A DNA stretch of 64,000 bases, taken from contig JAIXMF010000004.1 in NCBI GenBank assembly GCA_025201365.1, positions 496,001 to 560,000 of the forward strand. Direction: 5' to 3'. The position numbers and the translations under genes were made by a program. The notes beneath the pieces are model-generated. The model made no database searches, was not told the DNA's origin, and saw only the letters and a program-made list of their open reading frames with translations. The DNA comes from Syncephalis plumigaleata (lineage: Eukaryota > Zoopagomycota > Zoopagomycetes > Zoopagales > Piptocephalidaceae). This document shows positions 44,381-57,235 of this stretch, piece after piece (positions within the stretch are counted from its first letter, which is position 1; each line of letters starts with the position of its first letter).

Positions 44381-45706
44381 GCACGGAAAGGAGAGAAGAA
44401 GAGAATGAGTAAATTATGGATACGTTGTCATCAATGGAATTTGTAAAAAAAAATGACTAACAAAAATCGTCATTGCATATCCAATCTATATGACTTGAAT
44501 GGTTATACTATTTCATTCTTTTCTTTTATGCTAGATATTAAACAGATATGAATAAGCAGTTCATAATGACGTGATATTGTATTACTCTTCATATCATTTA
44601 TTATTACAAGTCTTCCTTAATTGAATAAATTATAGATGCCAGTAAATAAATATAATGTACAATTAGCTGGTGATTGTTACTCGATTGCTTATATTAGTGA
44701 ATAATAAATATAGAAATAATCGTATAGAGAATATGTTCATCGATGATTACTATCATTGCTATTAGATGCAGCTTGATCTAATGATAGATCTATTCTAGAA
44801 TGATTTATAATGGAACCAGATGGTTGGCCTACAGATGAACTATCCGGTTATTTATTTCGTGTATCCTAATTAATAACCGGCTGAATGGTATAATTCCTAT
44901 AGTGCCAACCGGTTCAGGACATCGTATTCAACGGTTCATGATGTCGTTTTGTTAGAACAACGTGAGCGTGTGCCCACCTCTATGTACGAGGTGCCACTAC
45001 GAATTACACTAGATGTCATCATTAAACTAGCTTGCTTACACACGTACACACATATGTACGTACGTATGCCTTTACACAAATGATACATGGGTTGGCAACA
45101 TGTAAGCGATAACAAGTAGCGTATAGTCTCACGTGTTCACATTTCTAATCATCGATTGTATCCATTATTGCCGTGCAACTAAGCAGACAATAAACGAACA
45201 ATATCAGGTATACAAAGAGGTGTACCCACTGCTACCAAATATAGATTCACTATGCTGTCCCTGACTAGGATGTGCTTTCTTTTTTTCATTATCAACAATA
45301 CAACAATAAAATCCTACGTTCACAAGGCAGTAACACCAAAGGACTGGTGTCCCTTCTACTAGTCCTTTTACTACTAGTGAGCTGCATCGGATATGGGCAA
45401 AATGTCGTAAACCTGCTGTTCCATGGGTGTTCCCGTCATCCTCCTCATCCTCCCTTTCCCTCCCATTAAGCAACACACACACACAAAAACACACACAAAC
45501 ACAAACACACATTACGTTGTTGATTACAATTGAGATATACAAATTAACGTGTGGGAGCGATTCAGCTGGATAAATCTTTAAAAAGCGCCGATTTACTCCA
45601 ATGGATCTACATCCCGGTCAACCTAACTACGACCCAAGCACAATATCATATCTCACCTTTTTGTTTTCTTTTTTTATTTCTTATACCTTTGCCTTAACTA
45701 ACGAAC
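44381..45706. other. 1.3-kb intergenic, NDUFAF3-like to DASS transporter
   Basis: Mostly AT-rich. It holds a GT/CA run near 45475-45510 and a T-rich leader (about 45655-45690) before the transporter start. Around 44810-45085 short open stretches could suggest a tiny gene, but no consistent splicing gave a convincing protein. Confidence 0.45.
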
Positions 45707-48700
45707 ATGTCCATGTCTACTTCCACCCATGGACCACATAACAACAACAATAGCAGCAACAGTAGCAGCAACAACAACAATGCCAACATCAACATCAACA
45801 CCGAGCAAGATGGTTTAATGTCCAATGAGTCACGAAATGTGGTATTCTACACTGGATCAGTTTCATCGGATATTCATATTAATATCAACAATGATGCAGC
45901 TTCTGATGCGATTAACCATCATCATCATCATCATCGTAGCAATAGCGATGATATCCATGATTATTCCAGCGGTAGTGATCATAGTGACGCAGCCTCTGAT
46001 GCCGGTTCAAGTGTTGCAGGCTCCGTGGTGGTCGATCAAGATGAGGCGAGTCGTGCCGTAGCAAAAGTACGTCGTCTAAGTGAAGTGGGTCCGGATTGTT
46101 TGCGCTATCGTATCTCCGGCAGCGAGAACTGGCTAGTACCCAACGAGTACGCGGGACGACGATCCCAACCGGTAAGTTGGGCCAGTCAACAAAACCTCTC
46201 ACGAGTGGTGTCTCGAGTATCATTGGCCTCGACCTATTCATCAGGTACATAATAGCAGTAATAATAGTAGTAGTAGCAATACTAACTATGGTTATGCTTG
46301 CTATTGACCACATACATGGTAGCACCAAACAACCCACCTCCAGATACCCAGAGTAATACGAGTGAATTAGCTGATCACGCGGCAGTGGTAAAGGGTCGTA
46401 TTGCACGACTCATCATGTTGTGGCCCGCCATTATTGTGTGCATTGTCCTATGGAATCTACCACCTGGTGATGGATTAAATCCCTCTAGTATGCGATTACT
46501 AGGCGTATTTGCGGGGTAAGTAGCAATCATTGTAATGACATATATCATTATAGAATCATTTGTTATGAAAGTAAAACATGTTTGATATATGAAATAACAA
46601 TGACTAACATTAATATTCATGTTTATTCATATCACATTACGTATATAGTGTTATTGTCGCTCTATTAACGACTGATTTCGAAATTGCTTTCCTTATTGCC
46701 ATGGCGCTGACGATACTGGCCATGACGCGATCCGTTACTTGCAAGACTGCAAACGGCAAAAGCATTCCTTGTGATCAGTGTAACATTAGTGCGGAATCGG
46801 CTAATACTAAATGTAAAGGATTTGAGGTGAGAGAAAGCAAGCAAGAGAAATAGAAAGAGAGAGAGAGAGAGAGAGAGAATCGAGGCAACAAAACAGGTTA
46901 ACTAACACATACCAATCCTTTTCCTTCTCCACACAATTACTCGTTATATTCAATAATAATAATAACAACGATAATGATGCATACAATGATTAGGGCGCGT
47001 TCAATACGGTAATTTCAGGTTATAGCAATGAAGTCAATTGGTTGGTATGTTCATATGTAACATGTAAAGCACGATTGTTGTTACCGTAATATTCGGCAGA
47101 TGGTGATACATGTCATACTAACTCGTATTACTTTTACTATTGTTATGTTTGTTGTTATTGCTGCTGTTTGTTTGTTTGTTTGTTTGCCTATTGTTTGCCC
47201 TATTGTCTTGCAGGTATTTTGCGCATTTCACTTGGGCCAAGGTGAGTATACGTGTGCATGTGCACCAGTTGCATTTTCGTACTTTTAAAGAATAACGTGT
47301 AACTGTATCCACTAATATGGTAACTTTATACCATAATGATGATGATGATGATTGTTGTTGTAATAGCAATTCAGGTGACAGGTCTTGGACAACGCGTCGC
47401 TATGTTGTTGGTGCGATGTTTCGGTCGTTCTTTACTTGGACTTGGCTATGCCGTTAGTTTTGCAGGTAAGCAACGTGTACCTCAATGTCCTCATTATCAT
47501 TATCATCTTACGTCTTGATTGTTTATTATCACTCTTGTAATAGAACTATTACTCGCGCCTTTCATCCCATCTAATGCAGCTCGTGGTGGTGGTGTACTAC
47601 AACCAGTGGTTATGTCATTGGCTCGTACGCTTAACTCGACACCTACTAAGAATCGTCGACCTGGTGCGTTTCTCATTCTTTGCGGTGCACATCTCAATCT
47701 GGTCAGTGCCTCGCTATTCCTGACGGGTTCTGCTCCCAATCCAATTGTACGCGATAAGGCCGACTCGATGTTTGGCGTGGATTTCACATTCGCCCAATGG
47801 TTAAAGGGTGCCGCTCTTCCTGGTCTACTCGCCGCCATCCTAGTACCACTAGTGCTTTACGTCATTATTCGTCCCAATGGGCCTATAAGGTTCCGTCGTC
47901 GTAATCGTCGTAATCGACGTAGTCGACATTCTTCGCAGTTATTTAGTGATAAAGATATTACCGTCAACCAGGAAGAAGGAGAGAAAAGAGATGACGGCGA
48001 TTATAATGAGCAAGATGACGAGAATGATGATGCCATTGATGATGTTGGTAATCGTAGTGGCAATGCAGTCGGTATGGATATACCATCCACTCAGGAGGTG
48101 ATGCCATCAACGAGCTTACGTGAATGGGTAAGTATAGAATGGCTAGATGACTAGTAGTTACATGACACTTACCATTACTATTACTATTACCACTACTATT
48201 GTGTAGATGCTTATGGGTATTCTAGCCTTATGTCTATCCTTGTGGATAGCGCAGTCATACACGGGTATTGGTGCGTCGCTTGTCACCTTTTTGGCCTTGG
48301 TACTCGTATTGCTAGCTGGTATTCTAGAATGGGAAGATGTACTACGTAATGCAAAAGCGGTAAGTGCTATAATGATAATTATACACGTAGTGGTTATTCC
48401 TCCGGATTACTTATACTAGTGTATACACATACGTGTACATACATGTACATATAGTGGGATAGTTTCTTCTGGCTAGGTGGTTTCCTTGTATTGGCCGATC
48501 AATTCACGGCGCTTGGCTTATCCGGATGGTTTGGCCGGTTTGTAGCCAACTTACTAGGATCATTGAGTCCGCTTGCCGCTTGTATCACTCTGTCGTTGCT
48601 CTATTTTATTTCCATGTTTTGTTTCTCTTCTATTACTGCTCACGCGGTCGCATTGGCCGGTCCATTCTTGGCAGCTGGACAAGCGCTACACTGTCCTCCT

Positions 48701-49091
48701 TATGTGTTAGTGGCATTATTATCCTACTTTAGCGCGTTGGGTGGATGTTTGGTAAGTTACACTCTACATATACATAATCGCATGTGTATATATGGATTGA
48801 ATTACAATAATAATAACAACAACAATAACTAATATGTATTACTTATACTTTAATGTTTGTAGACAAATTACTCTTCAGGTAAGCAAATAGCTTTATTCAC
48901 ACACATATATATACATATATATATATATACTAATTGTATCTATCAATGTAGGTGCACTCGTGTTGTACTTTTCTCAAGGCTATGTTCCGCAACGACAATG
49001 GTTCGGTATTGGTGGCATCATTGCCGTCCTTTATCTTGCTATTTATTTCGGTCCCGGTCTCTTGTGGTGGAAGATTATCGGTTGGCTTTGA
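45707..49091 (+). CDS. DASS-family dicarboxylate transporter, DIT1-like
   Basis: Divalent anion:Na+ symporter superfamily membrane protein, closest in pattern to plastid 2-oxoglutarate/malate translocators and bacterial CitT-like carriers. A long Asn/Ser/His-rich cytoplasmic head (about 150 residues) precedes helix 1 (RLIMLWPAIIVCIVLW). Further segments are LLGVFAG, VIVALLTTDFEIAFLIAMAL, VTGLGQRVAMLLVRCFGRSL, ELLLAPFIPSNAARGGGVLQ (family P-S-x-x-AR-GG motif), GSAPNPIV, and C-terminal helices ending in VLYLAIYFGPGLLWWKIIGW. An acidic/basic hydrophilic loop (about 47890-48110) interrupts the middle. About ten exons, including a 16-base one near 48863. Substrate is inferred from the family, and membrane location is unknown: the head does not look like a clean targeting peptide. 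Confidence 0.85.
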
Positions 49092-49358
49092 ATAATGATT
49101 ACTGTAAAACGTCGAATATTCTTGCTTTCTATTCTTATCCACACTTATTAGTGATATGCACAAACAAAACAAAACAAACAAAAATATTTCATTTCTTCTT
49201 CTGTGTATGTAACGAAACAATAAATGAATGAATATTTTATTCATAACAACAAACACCGACAATTACATCATTTAAAGGGAAGCTAATTGAGGAAGAATAT
49301 GATGTGTACGTGTGTGCGCGTGTGTGTGTGTTATCATCGTTCACTGCTACAATTACGC

Positions 49359-50365
49359 TTACTCATCGCTATCTACTTTAGGTGCGAGATAGTAGCGAAT
49401 GTAGCCAATCTCATCAATCTTATATTCGATCAATAGGGGTACTTCACTCGATAGACAGAGTGTGACTCGATTGCATAGCGGTGTTGTCTTTGCAAACATG
49501 CTGAGGTATTTGACGGCAAAAGTAAGTTGTACAGGTTGCTGCAATTCAATCACTGTAGCATCCTCTTCCTGTAATTGTTGATCATTAGCAATTGAATACG
49601 AGACATGTTACTTAACAACAACAACAACAACAGCTATTACTTACCCGATCTACATTCATATTCTGACGGAGTGTAACTTGACCATTACCAAGTTCACCAG
49701 TTGCCATGAACTTGATACCTTCCTTGGAGGCATCAATGGTAACTATTAAAGATTAAAGGGAGAGAAAACAAGAGAGAGGACGATCTATCATTAATGCGAT
49801 GCATGAAAGATGATACTACAGGATAAGATCTTACCCGAGTCACTGATTTGCTGAAGATCTCGGCAAATACGCTGGAATTCCGCAGATGACATATGGACAA
49901 CGGTGTCATAGGTGGTTTCCGGAATACCTAGATGCTCGCTATCGATATCCATTAGATTAAGTACGTATTCGCTAATCTTGTCGCTTTCTATACGTGTGAA
50001 ACGAGCATTAGCAATGATCTAGGACGATTATTCGCGCAAGACTTACGTGGGCTCTCAAAGGTCAACGATAGCTGGTCGGCCGTATCCTCGGCACGTAGTG
50101 TGATAATATCATCGTTGGATGCACAGCGTAAAATCGTACTGAATGACTTTAAGCTAATACCCAACGACATGTTACGGTCGCATCGATATGGCTCGAATGC
50201 ATCGGGACGCAAGAGCATGGCCACTAGAGCCACATGAGCGGAGTCCATAGCTTGTAGGGCTAGACCATTTTCGTTGCAATCAAAATTGCCCTCATTAACA
50301 ATATCACGGATAGCGTCGATAAGCTTTTTCAGAACAGCTCCTTGATTGAGTCGTGCTTCGAACAT
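49359..50365 (-). CDS. PCNA: PCNA sliding clamp
   Basis: Trimeric DNA-polymerase processivity clamp. The start [20 protein letters not shown] leads to [20 protein letters not shown], the PCNA signature around the centre loop. Then come [26 protein letters not shown] spliced to [54 protein letters not shown] and the C-terminal half [20 protein letters not shown]. It ends [17 protein letters not shown]; the PIP-binding C-terminal segment LAPK is present. Four exons, about 260 residues. It is convergent with the DASS gene; the intervening 267 bases are shared 3' flanks. Confidence 0.96.
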
Positions 50366-51119
50366 GGTTTCTAACGGTTATACACCAAGATCACAGGATT
50401 AGATAGGGATCGGCAATAGCTAGGTCGAACTAAATGACCTACCGGTGGGATAAAACCTTGAAGTAAATGGAGAGTAGCAGAAATAAGGAGATAGAGAAAA
50501 AGAAGGAAAAAAAACACCAATGCAGACGTGTTTTAACGCGAAATTGAATTTTGATCGACACAATCCTGTCTAAACATTGATTACAGTGTTTTTCCATCCA
50601 ATTTGCGCATTTATCCTTTAACATTTGCAGTTCATTAATAAATAGATATGCACAATTGTTAACACCATTATCACCGTAGAAATGCCAATTGATATAGCAT
50701 GATAGTAATAACAATTCAGTATTAGTAATGGATCATTTATTGATAGCGACAACTATCATTTATTCGTAAAAACAGAAGGCTAACTGCGCAAATTGGATGG
50801 AAAAAGCCTGTAGAAATCGTGGGTCTAGTACCGTTTAATCCGTTAGTAAACCTTACATGTAGTTATAACAAGTAAAGGAAAGTCAAATGGTATTGTTATG
50901 TATTTACAATAAGTATCGTGCTATTAGTAAGGCAGATGACATGCTATTTGTCTCTAATAGATTGTTCGTCAATGCAGTGATAATATTCTATTTTATTAAT
51001 ATAAAACAATACACTTGATATTTCGTGTCGTACAAAAGGAATACGAACATAGCGAATCATCTATCATGAATGATGGGCTATTGTGGTGACACATTGCAGA
51101 TGAATGAACGTGTAACTTC
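50366..51119. other. intergenic, PCNA promoter and MITE
   Basis: PCNA 5' flank to about 50580, then the 227-bp MITE, then the AT-rich promoter of the F-box gene. No coding sequence recognised. Confidence 0.6.
50584..50810. mobile_element. 227-bp mariner-type MITE with TA target duplication
   Basis: Starts CAGTG and ends (C)AGCCTG-like, with inverted arms that share TTTTTCCATCCAATTTGCGC about 5 bases in from each end (left about 50589-50608; right, reversed, about 50786-50805). TA lies immediately outside both ends (50582-50583 and 50811-50812). The short length, absence of coding sequence and CAG ends with TA duplication fit a Tc1/mariner-derived MITE. The right arm matches the Fanzor element end at 33277. 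Confidence 0.88.
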
Positions 51120-52877
51120 TTGATTGACGTAGTGCTGTCAAGTGGCATGTTTTCCTTCTATTTACGCACTATGCAATCACTTCCTGAACTTGTACTTGAA
51201 CGTATTGCCACTTACGCGGAACCCGATTCACTCGTCATACTCGCTTCGTGTTGTCGACAGTTATGGCTATATATCAGTCGACAGCAAAGTATTTGGGAAC
51301 AGCAATATCGGATGCGATACTCGCTACTCGATGATCAAGAAGCGAAATGGATGTCATGGCATATGAAAGCAAACGCCGCTTTATCAAAACAAACCGTGAA
51401 CACAATTAGCGATAAGCGTGGCATTAGGCGCAAGTGTCACACGTGTATTAATTGGTTTTACGCATTTTGTCAACGAAGTGCCACGGATAAGCATTGGTTT
51501 AAAAATGATCCAAAGCAATTGCAAGACGTTAAAACGAATGATATGTCGGACATTCATGTCGACGTTCTACAACGAATCGTTCACCACAACAAGACAATCG
51601 ATGAATGTCAAATTATCGAGCAATGTCAACCCTATAACAATGCAATGGTGAATGATCGATTTTGGCGTTTACGTAAACCGTATTACACGGACATTGATGC
51701 GGACACCATACTTAAAAACGTCATTCTATCCAGTCTTTTTCTAATAGCGTTTATCACACATCCGGGAACATCATCGAATAAATCTAGACTATCCGAGGAG
51801 ATACTTGCTTGGCCCGTACATCGTGCGTCTAATTTGAAGCCACGACGTCTTGCATATCGTTACAATAACAACCTTAATGTTATTGATCGTTGGATGCAGT
51901 TCAATTATTACGAGAAAATCACTAGTGAAGATGACGATCCTGGCATAAGTACTGTTTACGTGTTGGATCTAGCCACAGGTAGAGCGTGTAGTAACACTTT
52001 TAGTGGATTCATCAGTAAATCATTTCTACAACGAGTTGACAATAATAAGGCGATTGTATTCCAAGCATCGCTGACACGACACCATAACGAAGGCATTGTC
52101 CACTGGAGTGTATGGCAATTTTCTACCAGTCAGACTGGGATGACTTCCCGTTGTATTGTAGATGGTAGATTCAGTATAGGTAAATCTGATAATACCATTC
52201 CACCTACACAGCGACTTGATGACAATCGCGTACTTGTTAGATGCGATACTAAACAGGTAACGAAATCGTCGACCATCGGCGATGATAATGATAATGATGA
52301 TGATCAAATCTATACACTAGCCGTCATATCCACTTGCTACGATGAATCGAATGAATTCGTGCACAATCCACCGCCCATTTGGTCGCATAATATCCCGATA
52401 GAACTTGCAAAACCATTTGTCATGCTTAATCGTGTTCTCGTCATGTCAGATGAGGGATGGACCACGTACAGCCTAATAGATGGCAGTGTACTATCATTTA
52501 CCAGTATGAAGATTATAGTGCCTATCCTTCAGCGGTATTGTGCACGACTTACCATTCATGATTACCTGAATAATATCTCATGTTATCTTCCCCGCTATAT
52601 TCTTTGTGCATCTACCGACAACAAATCGTATGTGGCTGTCGATCTACTTCATCCGGAACGTACAGGACAGTTACGAATTGCACATATATTTGAGTATTAT
52701 AATACGTATTCTCCTGACACAGTCTTCATGGAAGATACCACGGATCAACAGGATTACCTAAGACTTCGTAGGGTAATACTGAGTATAGAAAAGAAATTAC
52801 GGATACAAATCCGTACTAGGAATGTATTACTAGTGAGGTACAAGGATGAGTATAAAATAGTCGATTTATCGATTTAA
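51120..52877 (+). CDS. F-box protein, intronless
   Basis: Probable substrate adaptor of an SCF ubiquitin ligase. The F-box lies near the N-terminus: MQSLPELVLERIATYAEPDS, then LVILASCCRQLWLYISRQQS and IWEQQYRMRY. The rest (about 520 residues) shows no repeats that I recognise; WD or Kelch propeller blades are not obvious, although strand-turn patterns such as YVLDLATGRA and ALVSTCYDE-like segments hint at a beta-rich region. The ATG 17 codons in (MQSLPE) is a likelier start than 51120. The gene is a single open frame in a genome rich in introns, so retroposition or lineage expansion is possible. Target unknown. Confidence 0.75.
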   Translation: MIDVVLSSGMFSFYLRTMQSLPELVLERIATYAEPDSLVILASCCRQLWLYISRQQSIWEQQYRMRYSLLDDQEAKWMSWHMKANAALSKQTVNTISDKRGIRRKCHTCINWFYAFCQRSATDKHWFKNDPKQLQDVKTNDMSDIHVDVLQRIVHHNKTIDECQIIEQCQPYNNAMVNDRFWRLRKPYYTDIDADTILKNVILSSLFLIAFITHPGTSSNKSRLSEEILAWPVHRASNLKPRRLAYRYNNNLNVIDRWMQFNYYEKITSEDDDPGISTVYVLDLATGRACSNTFSGFISKSFLQRVDNNKAIVFQASLTRHHNEGIVHWSVWQFSTSQTGMTSRCIVDGRFSIGKSDNTIPPTQRLDDNRVLVRCDTKQVTKSSTIGDDNDNDDDQIYTLAVISTCYDESNEFVHNPPPIWSHNIPIELAKPFVMLNRVLVMSDEGWTTYSLIDGSVLSFTSMKIIVPILQRYCARLTIHDYLNNISCYLPRYILCASTDNKSYVAVDLLHPERTGQLRIAHIFEYYNTYSPDTVFMEDTTDQQDYLRLRRVILSIEKKLRIQIRTRNVLLVRYKDEYKIVDLSI

Positions 52878-53737
52878 CTAAACGATCGATTAATTGATTA
52901 CTAACAGGTGATGCATGTATTAAAGCGAATAAATTAAACGTATGTTGTTATAGATTATTGGTATATCCATTAGTTATTGCTTATCTTTAGCCTATTGTCA
53001 TTGTCATGATAGTAATTGATGAGATAACAATACGAATATATACACATACATATACACATATACACATACACACATACACGATGAATATTAATTAATGTAA
53101 CAATGAATGTAGATGGTATATGCCAATCAATTAGTAAAACTACTAGTGTAATAATAATTATAATTATCATGGTACAGCACTGTGTGTCATGGCAAATCTG
53201 GCGACAACAATGATAAGGTGTACTGTTTAGAGGAGCGTATTGTGGTTAGCATTATATGACTATTGTTCACAATAATTGAAAAGCGCGAAGTTGCATAGAA
53301 CAAAGATGGAAGAAGAGATGGAAGAAGAAGTGGAAGAAGTGGAGAAAGACACAAATATAATCGATAAAGGGAGGACTGAATGGCAACGACAATAATAGTA
53401 ATAGTAATAGTAATGATCACGATGATCTTTTGTGTTAACAGATCTAGATCAATAATGAAAAAGAGTAGACACATCTAGAAACAAGAAAGTCACCAAGCTA
53501 TAATAATAGTAATAGACATTCACGTGTTCTGCATACATACGTATACATATAATATAACATGTATATGTATATGAGTGAGAGAGAGTGTGCGTTTCTGTGT
53601 ATATGAGTGCAATGACGATGCTATTATCCACTGAGAATGGAATAGAGGACACGACGACGCAAGTCTAATCGAAAAGTTGGCCATGTTTAGATAGATTTAC
53701 CAATTTTCAGTATAAAATAAACAAAAAACAACAACCA
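52878..53737. other. intergenic, convergent F-box and membrane-protein genes
   Basis: Both flanking genes end here. AT-rich, with a TA/CA run near 53040-53080, GA-rich short repeats around 53305-53345 (gaagaagatgg type) and a TAA run near 53395. No gene or RNA recognised. Confidence 0.5.
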
Positions 53738-55219
53738 TTATCGTGTTAGGGATTTGGGAGAACCCGGAGGTGAAAGCGATGTCACTAGCGGGGTAATCGT
53801 AGAGGCTGCACTGTGTCGCGCTGGCTCGGTTACCGCACTGGCCGAGTCATCTATACAAACGGCCGTGCCAGCATTGACATTATGCAAGCCGTGACCTTCA
53901 TTGGCCAGCTCCTCCATTAGTACGCGTGCACCGGTTTTCCGTCGATGAAGCATCGGACCGAGTGCTCCTCCATCGTCGTCGTCATCTTCCTCCTCCTCCT
54001 CGTCTACTCCTTCACCTGCGGACACCTTCCAGCTTGGTTTACGCATTAGTTGACGATAGGTAGCAGCAATGAGAATGGCATCGCCGGCCGATAGGTTACC
54101 CGGTGATACTGGTGCGTTTAGCGTATCTGAACTACCAAGAGGACCTGCTGCTACTCCTGCTTCTGCGACATCACTGCCACCCGATGCACTATTGCTATTA
54201 TTGATGATGATGTTGTTGTTGTTATTCGCACTCTTTGCGGCTGCGGCAGTTGCGGCTGCATTACGACGTTTGTAAATGGCCCAAATAAATATACCACCAA
54301 TGATGATAATCAACAGTAATCCACCACCAACGCTAATGCCAATGATGGCACCCGTACTTAATGTCGAATGAGGATCATTGTTACTCATGGCTGAGGATGT
54401 CTCCTTAATGATAACTGTAGATACAGGTGTGGGGGTGGATTCTGACGGCATAACCATGGACAAAGTTATCGGTAGATAAGCCTGATTGGCAGAGGGTACT
54501 TCTCGCCTAGGCAATACCCATAGATACATGGATTCGCTGATGGTTTCATTGGGCTTACCCTTTTGCGAGAAGTAATTGGGTTTAACCGATACTTGAATCT
54601 GACCTAGTGAACCCTGCGGTGAATCCAGACTACCCAGAATTATTTTGTTGCTGTAAGGATTTGATGCGGGAGACAAGTAGATGTCAACGGCACCTACGGT
54701 ACTAAGTTTGTTCTCGTAGGTATTCCATTTTACCGTGAAGCTTGAAGTGGTAATATTTGCATTGTACGCTGGCTGGCAATAAATGTTAACATAGCAACTA
54801 GATGTCGCGGAGGGATCAATGGCTATACGTTGAGAAATATAGATGTAAATAATGTTAGTATCTCTTTGTTATTATTAAAATGTAATAGTAGCTTATGATA
54901 ACGGCATGATGAGTATGATCATTCTATAATGTTATCTAAAAGTACTATTATTGAGGGGAAACTTACTATCAGCACGTCTTAACAAGGTGTTACCACTATT
55001 TTGGAGTTGACCGCTTTCATCGCCAATTAGAAAGGCATGTGCGGGTGACGTGACTAGGAATAGTCCAACGACAATGGTTGTAATTGTAATAAATAATTCC
55101 GTAAAAAATGATTTTTGTCGATACGGCGAAATGAATGATTTATCCCGAGTGTGAGTTGTTGAGCTACGCCCATTGGGGTAACGAGCAATATGAACGACGT
55201 TCCTAGCGGTGTCGCTCAT
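53738..55219 (-). CDS. single-pass membrane protein with acidic cytoplasmic tail, unknown
   Basis: Two exons (55219-54967 and 54822-53738; intron 144 bases with GT-AG ends). A basic N-terminus precedes a hydrophobic stretch (ELFITITTIVVGLFLVTSPA) ending AHA, a late signal peptide or anchor. The outer part has four or more Cys (SSCYVNIYCQP) and beta-like strands (TTSSFTVKWNTYENKL, GSLGQIQVSVKPNY). A second helix follows (GAIIGISVGGGLLLIIIIGG then FIWAIYKRR). The cytoplasmic tail has an Ala/Asn-rich stretch, an EEEEEDDDDD acidic run and a Ser/Pro-rich end. The layout recalls fungal wall-sensor or SKG6/AXL2-like proteins, but no domain was identified. It could report on wall stress; this is a guess. 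Confidence 0.75.
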
Positions 55220-56335
55220 ATTAGAATATGGAATTGACGCACACCTGCGTCAAGCTTCGAGTACAACCTCAATTGATCTTTACGTTTACGCGGCCTTCTA
55301 CCTGTATGTTGAACGTGGCAACAACAACAACAACGGCAACAGCAACAGCAAAAGTGATTATTATTGCACTGCCAATGATAGTTGTTCGGAAAGAAAATCG
55401 GCTGAACAATATATATATAAATATTATCGAGAATAGACGCGAGTATTAGTTAAACACAAGTCGCTTTCTATTCAACTAATAAGATGGTGATTGACGGTGA
55501 AGTGCAGCGTTGTACTTCCTTCTCCTTCTTGTTCTTCTAACGATGTCTGGAAGATCCGAAAGATAAATACGAATGGTGTGCGTAGGTGCGTACGTACGTA
55601 CGTATAATGTTAATGATGCGACGTTCACCGAGAAGTGGACAATTGCTGCGCTTGAATATCGTTAGAATAGCGAACTATCTACAAGGAATAATACACGTAA
55701 ATAAAGTCATCAATTGGTTAGTCAAGCGGTAATTAATGTTTATATGCATTACGATCATATATATATATATGTGTGTTTACTACAGGCACTTTTGGTTATG
55801 CTTTGCTATTAACAAATAAATGATGGTGCAGAATGATGTCTATAGGGTCGGAATATAGGAGAGGAGTGTGACTCCTACTTGACGATAGACTCGATGTGCA
55901 CCGGTCCTAATGACGATCATACTTAAAAATAGGAGGCGTGTTACAGGCATGAACCACCTCAGTAAGCCGTACAGTTCGCCACCATCCTCATCATCACCCG
56001 TACACTCACTCGCATACATGTATACGCTGCGTATATACGATGTACAAAATAAACAAATAACAGATAAACAAATAAATAAACAAACAGACTTGTTTAACTG
56101 CCATCATCAATGCTAAATGATGATGCGATGGTTTGAATGAGATTGATCATTTGTATCAATGTACATTTGATACTCCTCTATAATGTATAAACGAATAAAC
56201 AATATACAAGTGGAAACAAACAAACCCTATATCCTTCCCTTTTTTTCCACTTTCTTAAACCAAGATGACAAAGCTATCTTCAGAGAGAGAGAGAGTAGTA
56301 ACTAGTCATAATGAATTGGTTGCCCTTTACCCATT

Positions 56336-56369
<34 letters not shown>

Positions 56370-56370
56370 C
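56336..56370. repeat. (TATC)n microsatellite
   Basis: About eight uninterrupted four-base units, followed by TA-rich sequence. Confidence 0.95.
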
Positions 56371-57235
56371 ATATATTATATAGCAGTAGCAGTCTAGACC
56401 TATTTTGCTCCGAGAAAGTAGCATATGGTTTGTAGTGTAAACCATATGGAATTTATACCAAGATGCTTACCCAGTCAATGTGAAATGATATGGTAAATAT
56501 AGAATATGCCTTTGCTATGCGTGCGTAAGATAGAAGGGTTTAGGAGGAATCAGCAGGGCAAGTTTGAAGCAAAAAAGAAAACAACAACAGCAACAATCGT
56601 ACCACTATCAGTGAACCCGGTAAACTGGTGACTATGAAGAGAATTGTAATGCAAAAAAGAAACAAAGAAAGAAAGAAAGAAAGCCAAGACTATCCAGGAT
56701 AGGCTTATTCAGAGTGTCAGAGAATGGAAACAAGAAACATGCAAGGAAGAAGCTGTGGCGAAAGGTCGTATAAAACAGAAAGGCGGGTGCCCATATATTT
56801 CATACCTCGTACATCAAGTTAAAAAAATTAAAAATAGCCCCAAGTGTGTGTGTGTACAAACCAGTAGGTAGAAATGGTAGAGAATAGGTGAACTATCCAA
56901 GCATAGACACAATAACAAGTGGTACTATTAGTGCCATTAACATTAATGGCAATACTGTATGGGATATATAGAGAGAGATACAGAGATACATGCACACTAA
57001 AGCATTTATATGGCAGCGTAACACGCTTACTCACCTGTGTAGAGGGTGGTTAAAACAAAAGAAGAGACGCTCTATTCGTTCTTTAGCAGTCGAGCGGAAT
57101 CACACACTTGATTGCACCGACACACGTACACGCATACAGGCACGTACACATACGACCAAGTATGGAATGCGCTTATGGGGTATGCGAAAGAGTAGCCGTC
57201 AAAGGTACGTTCACGGATGTGAGCAATCTGTGGTA

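Noticed and set aside
44810-45085. Possible small spliced gene (MEPDGWPTDELSGYLF... and a later segment VVLLEQRERVPTSMYEVPLR)
   Set aside because: The two stretches cannot be joined in one frame with GT-AG sites that I can find, and no family match is apparent.
45204-45542. Minus-strand frame with alternating Val/Cys
   Set aside because: Translation of a CA/GT microsatellite.
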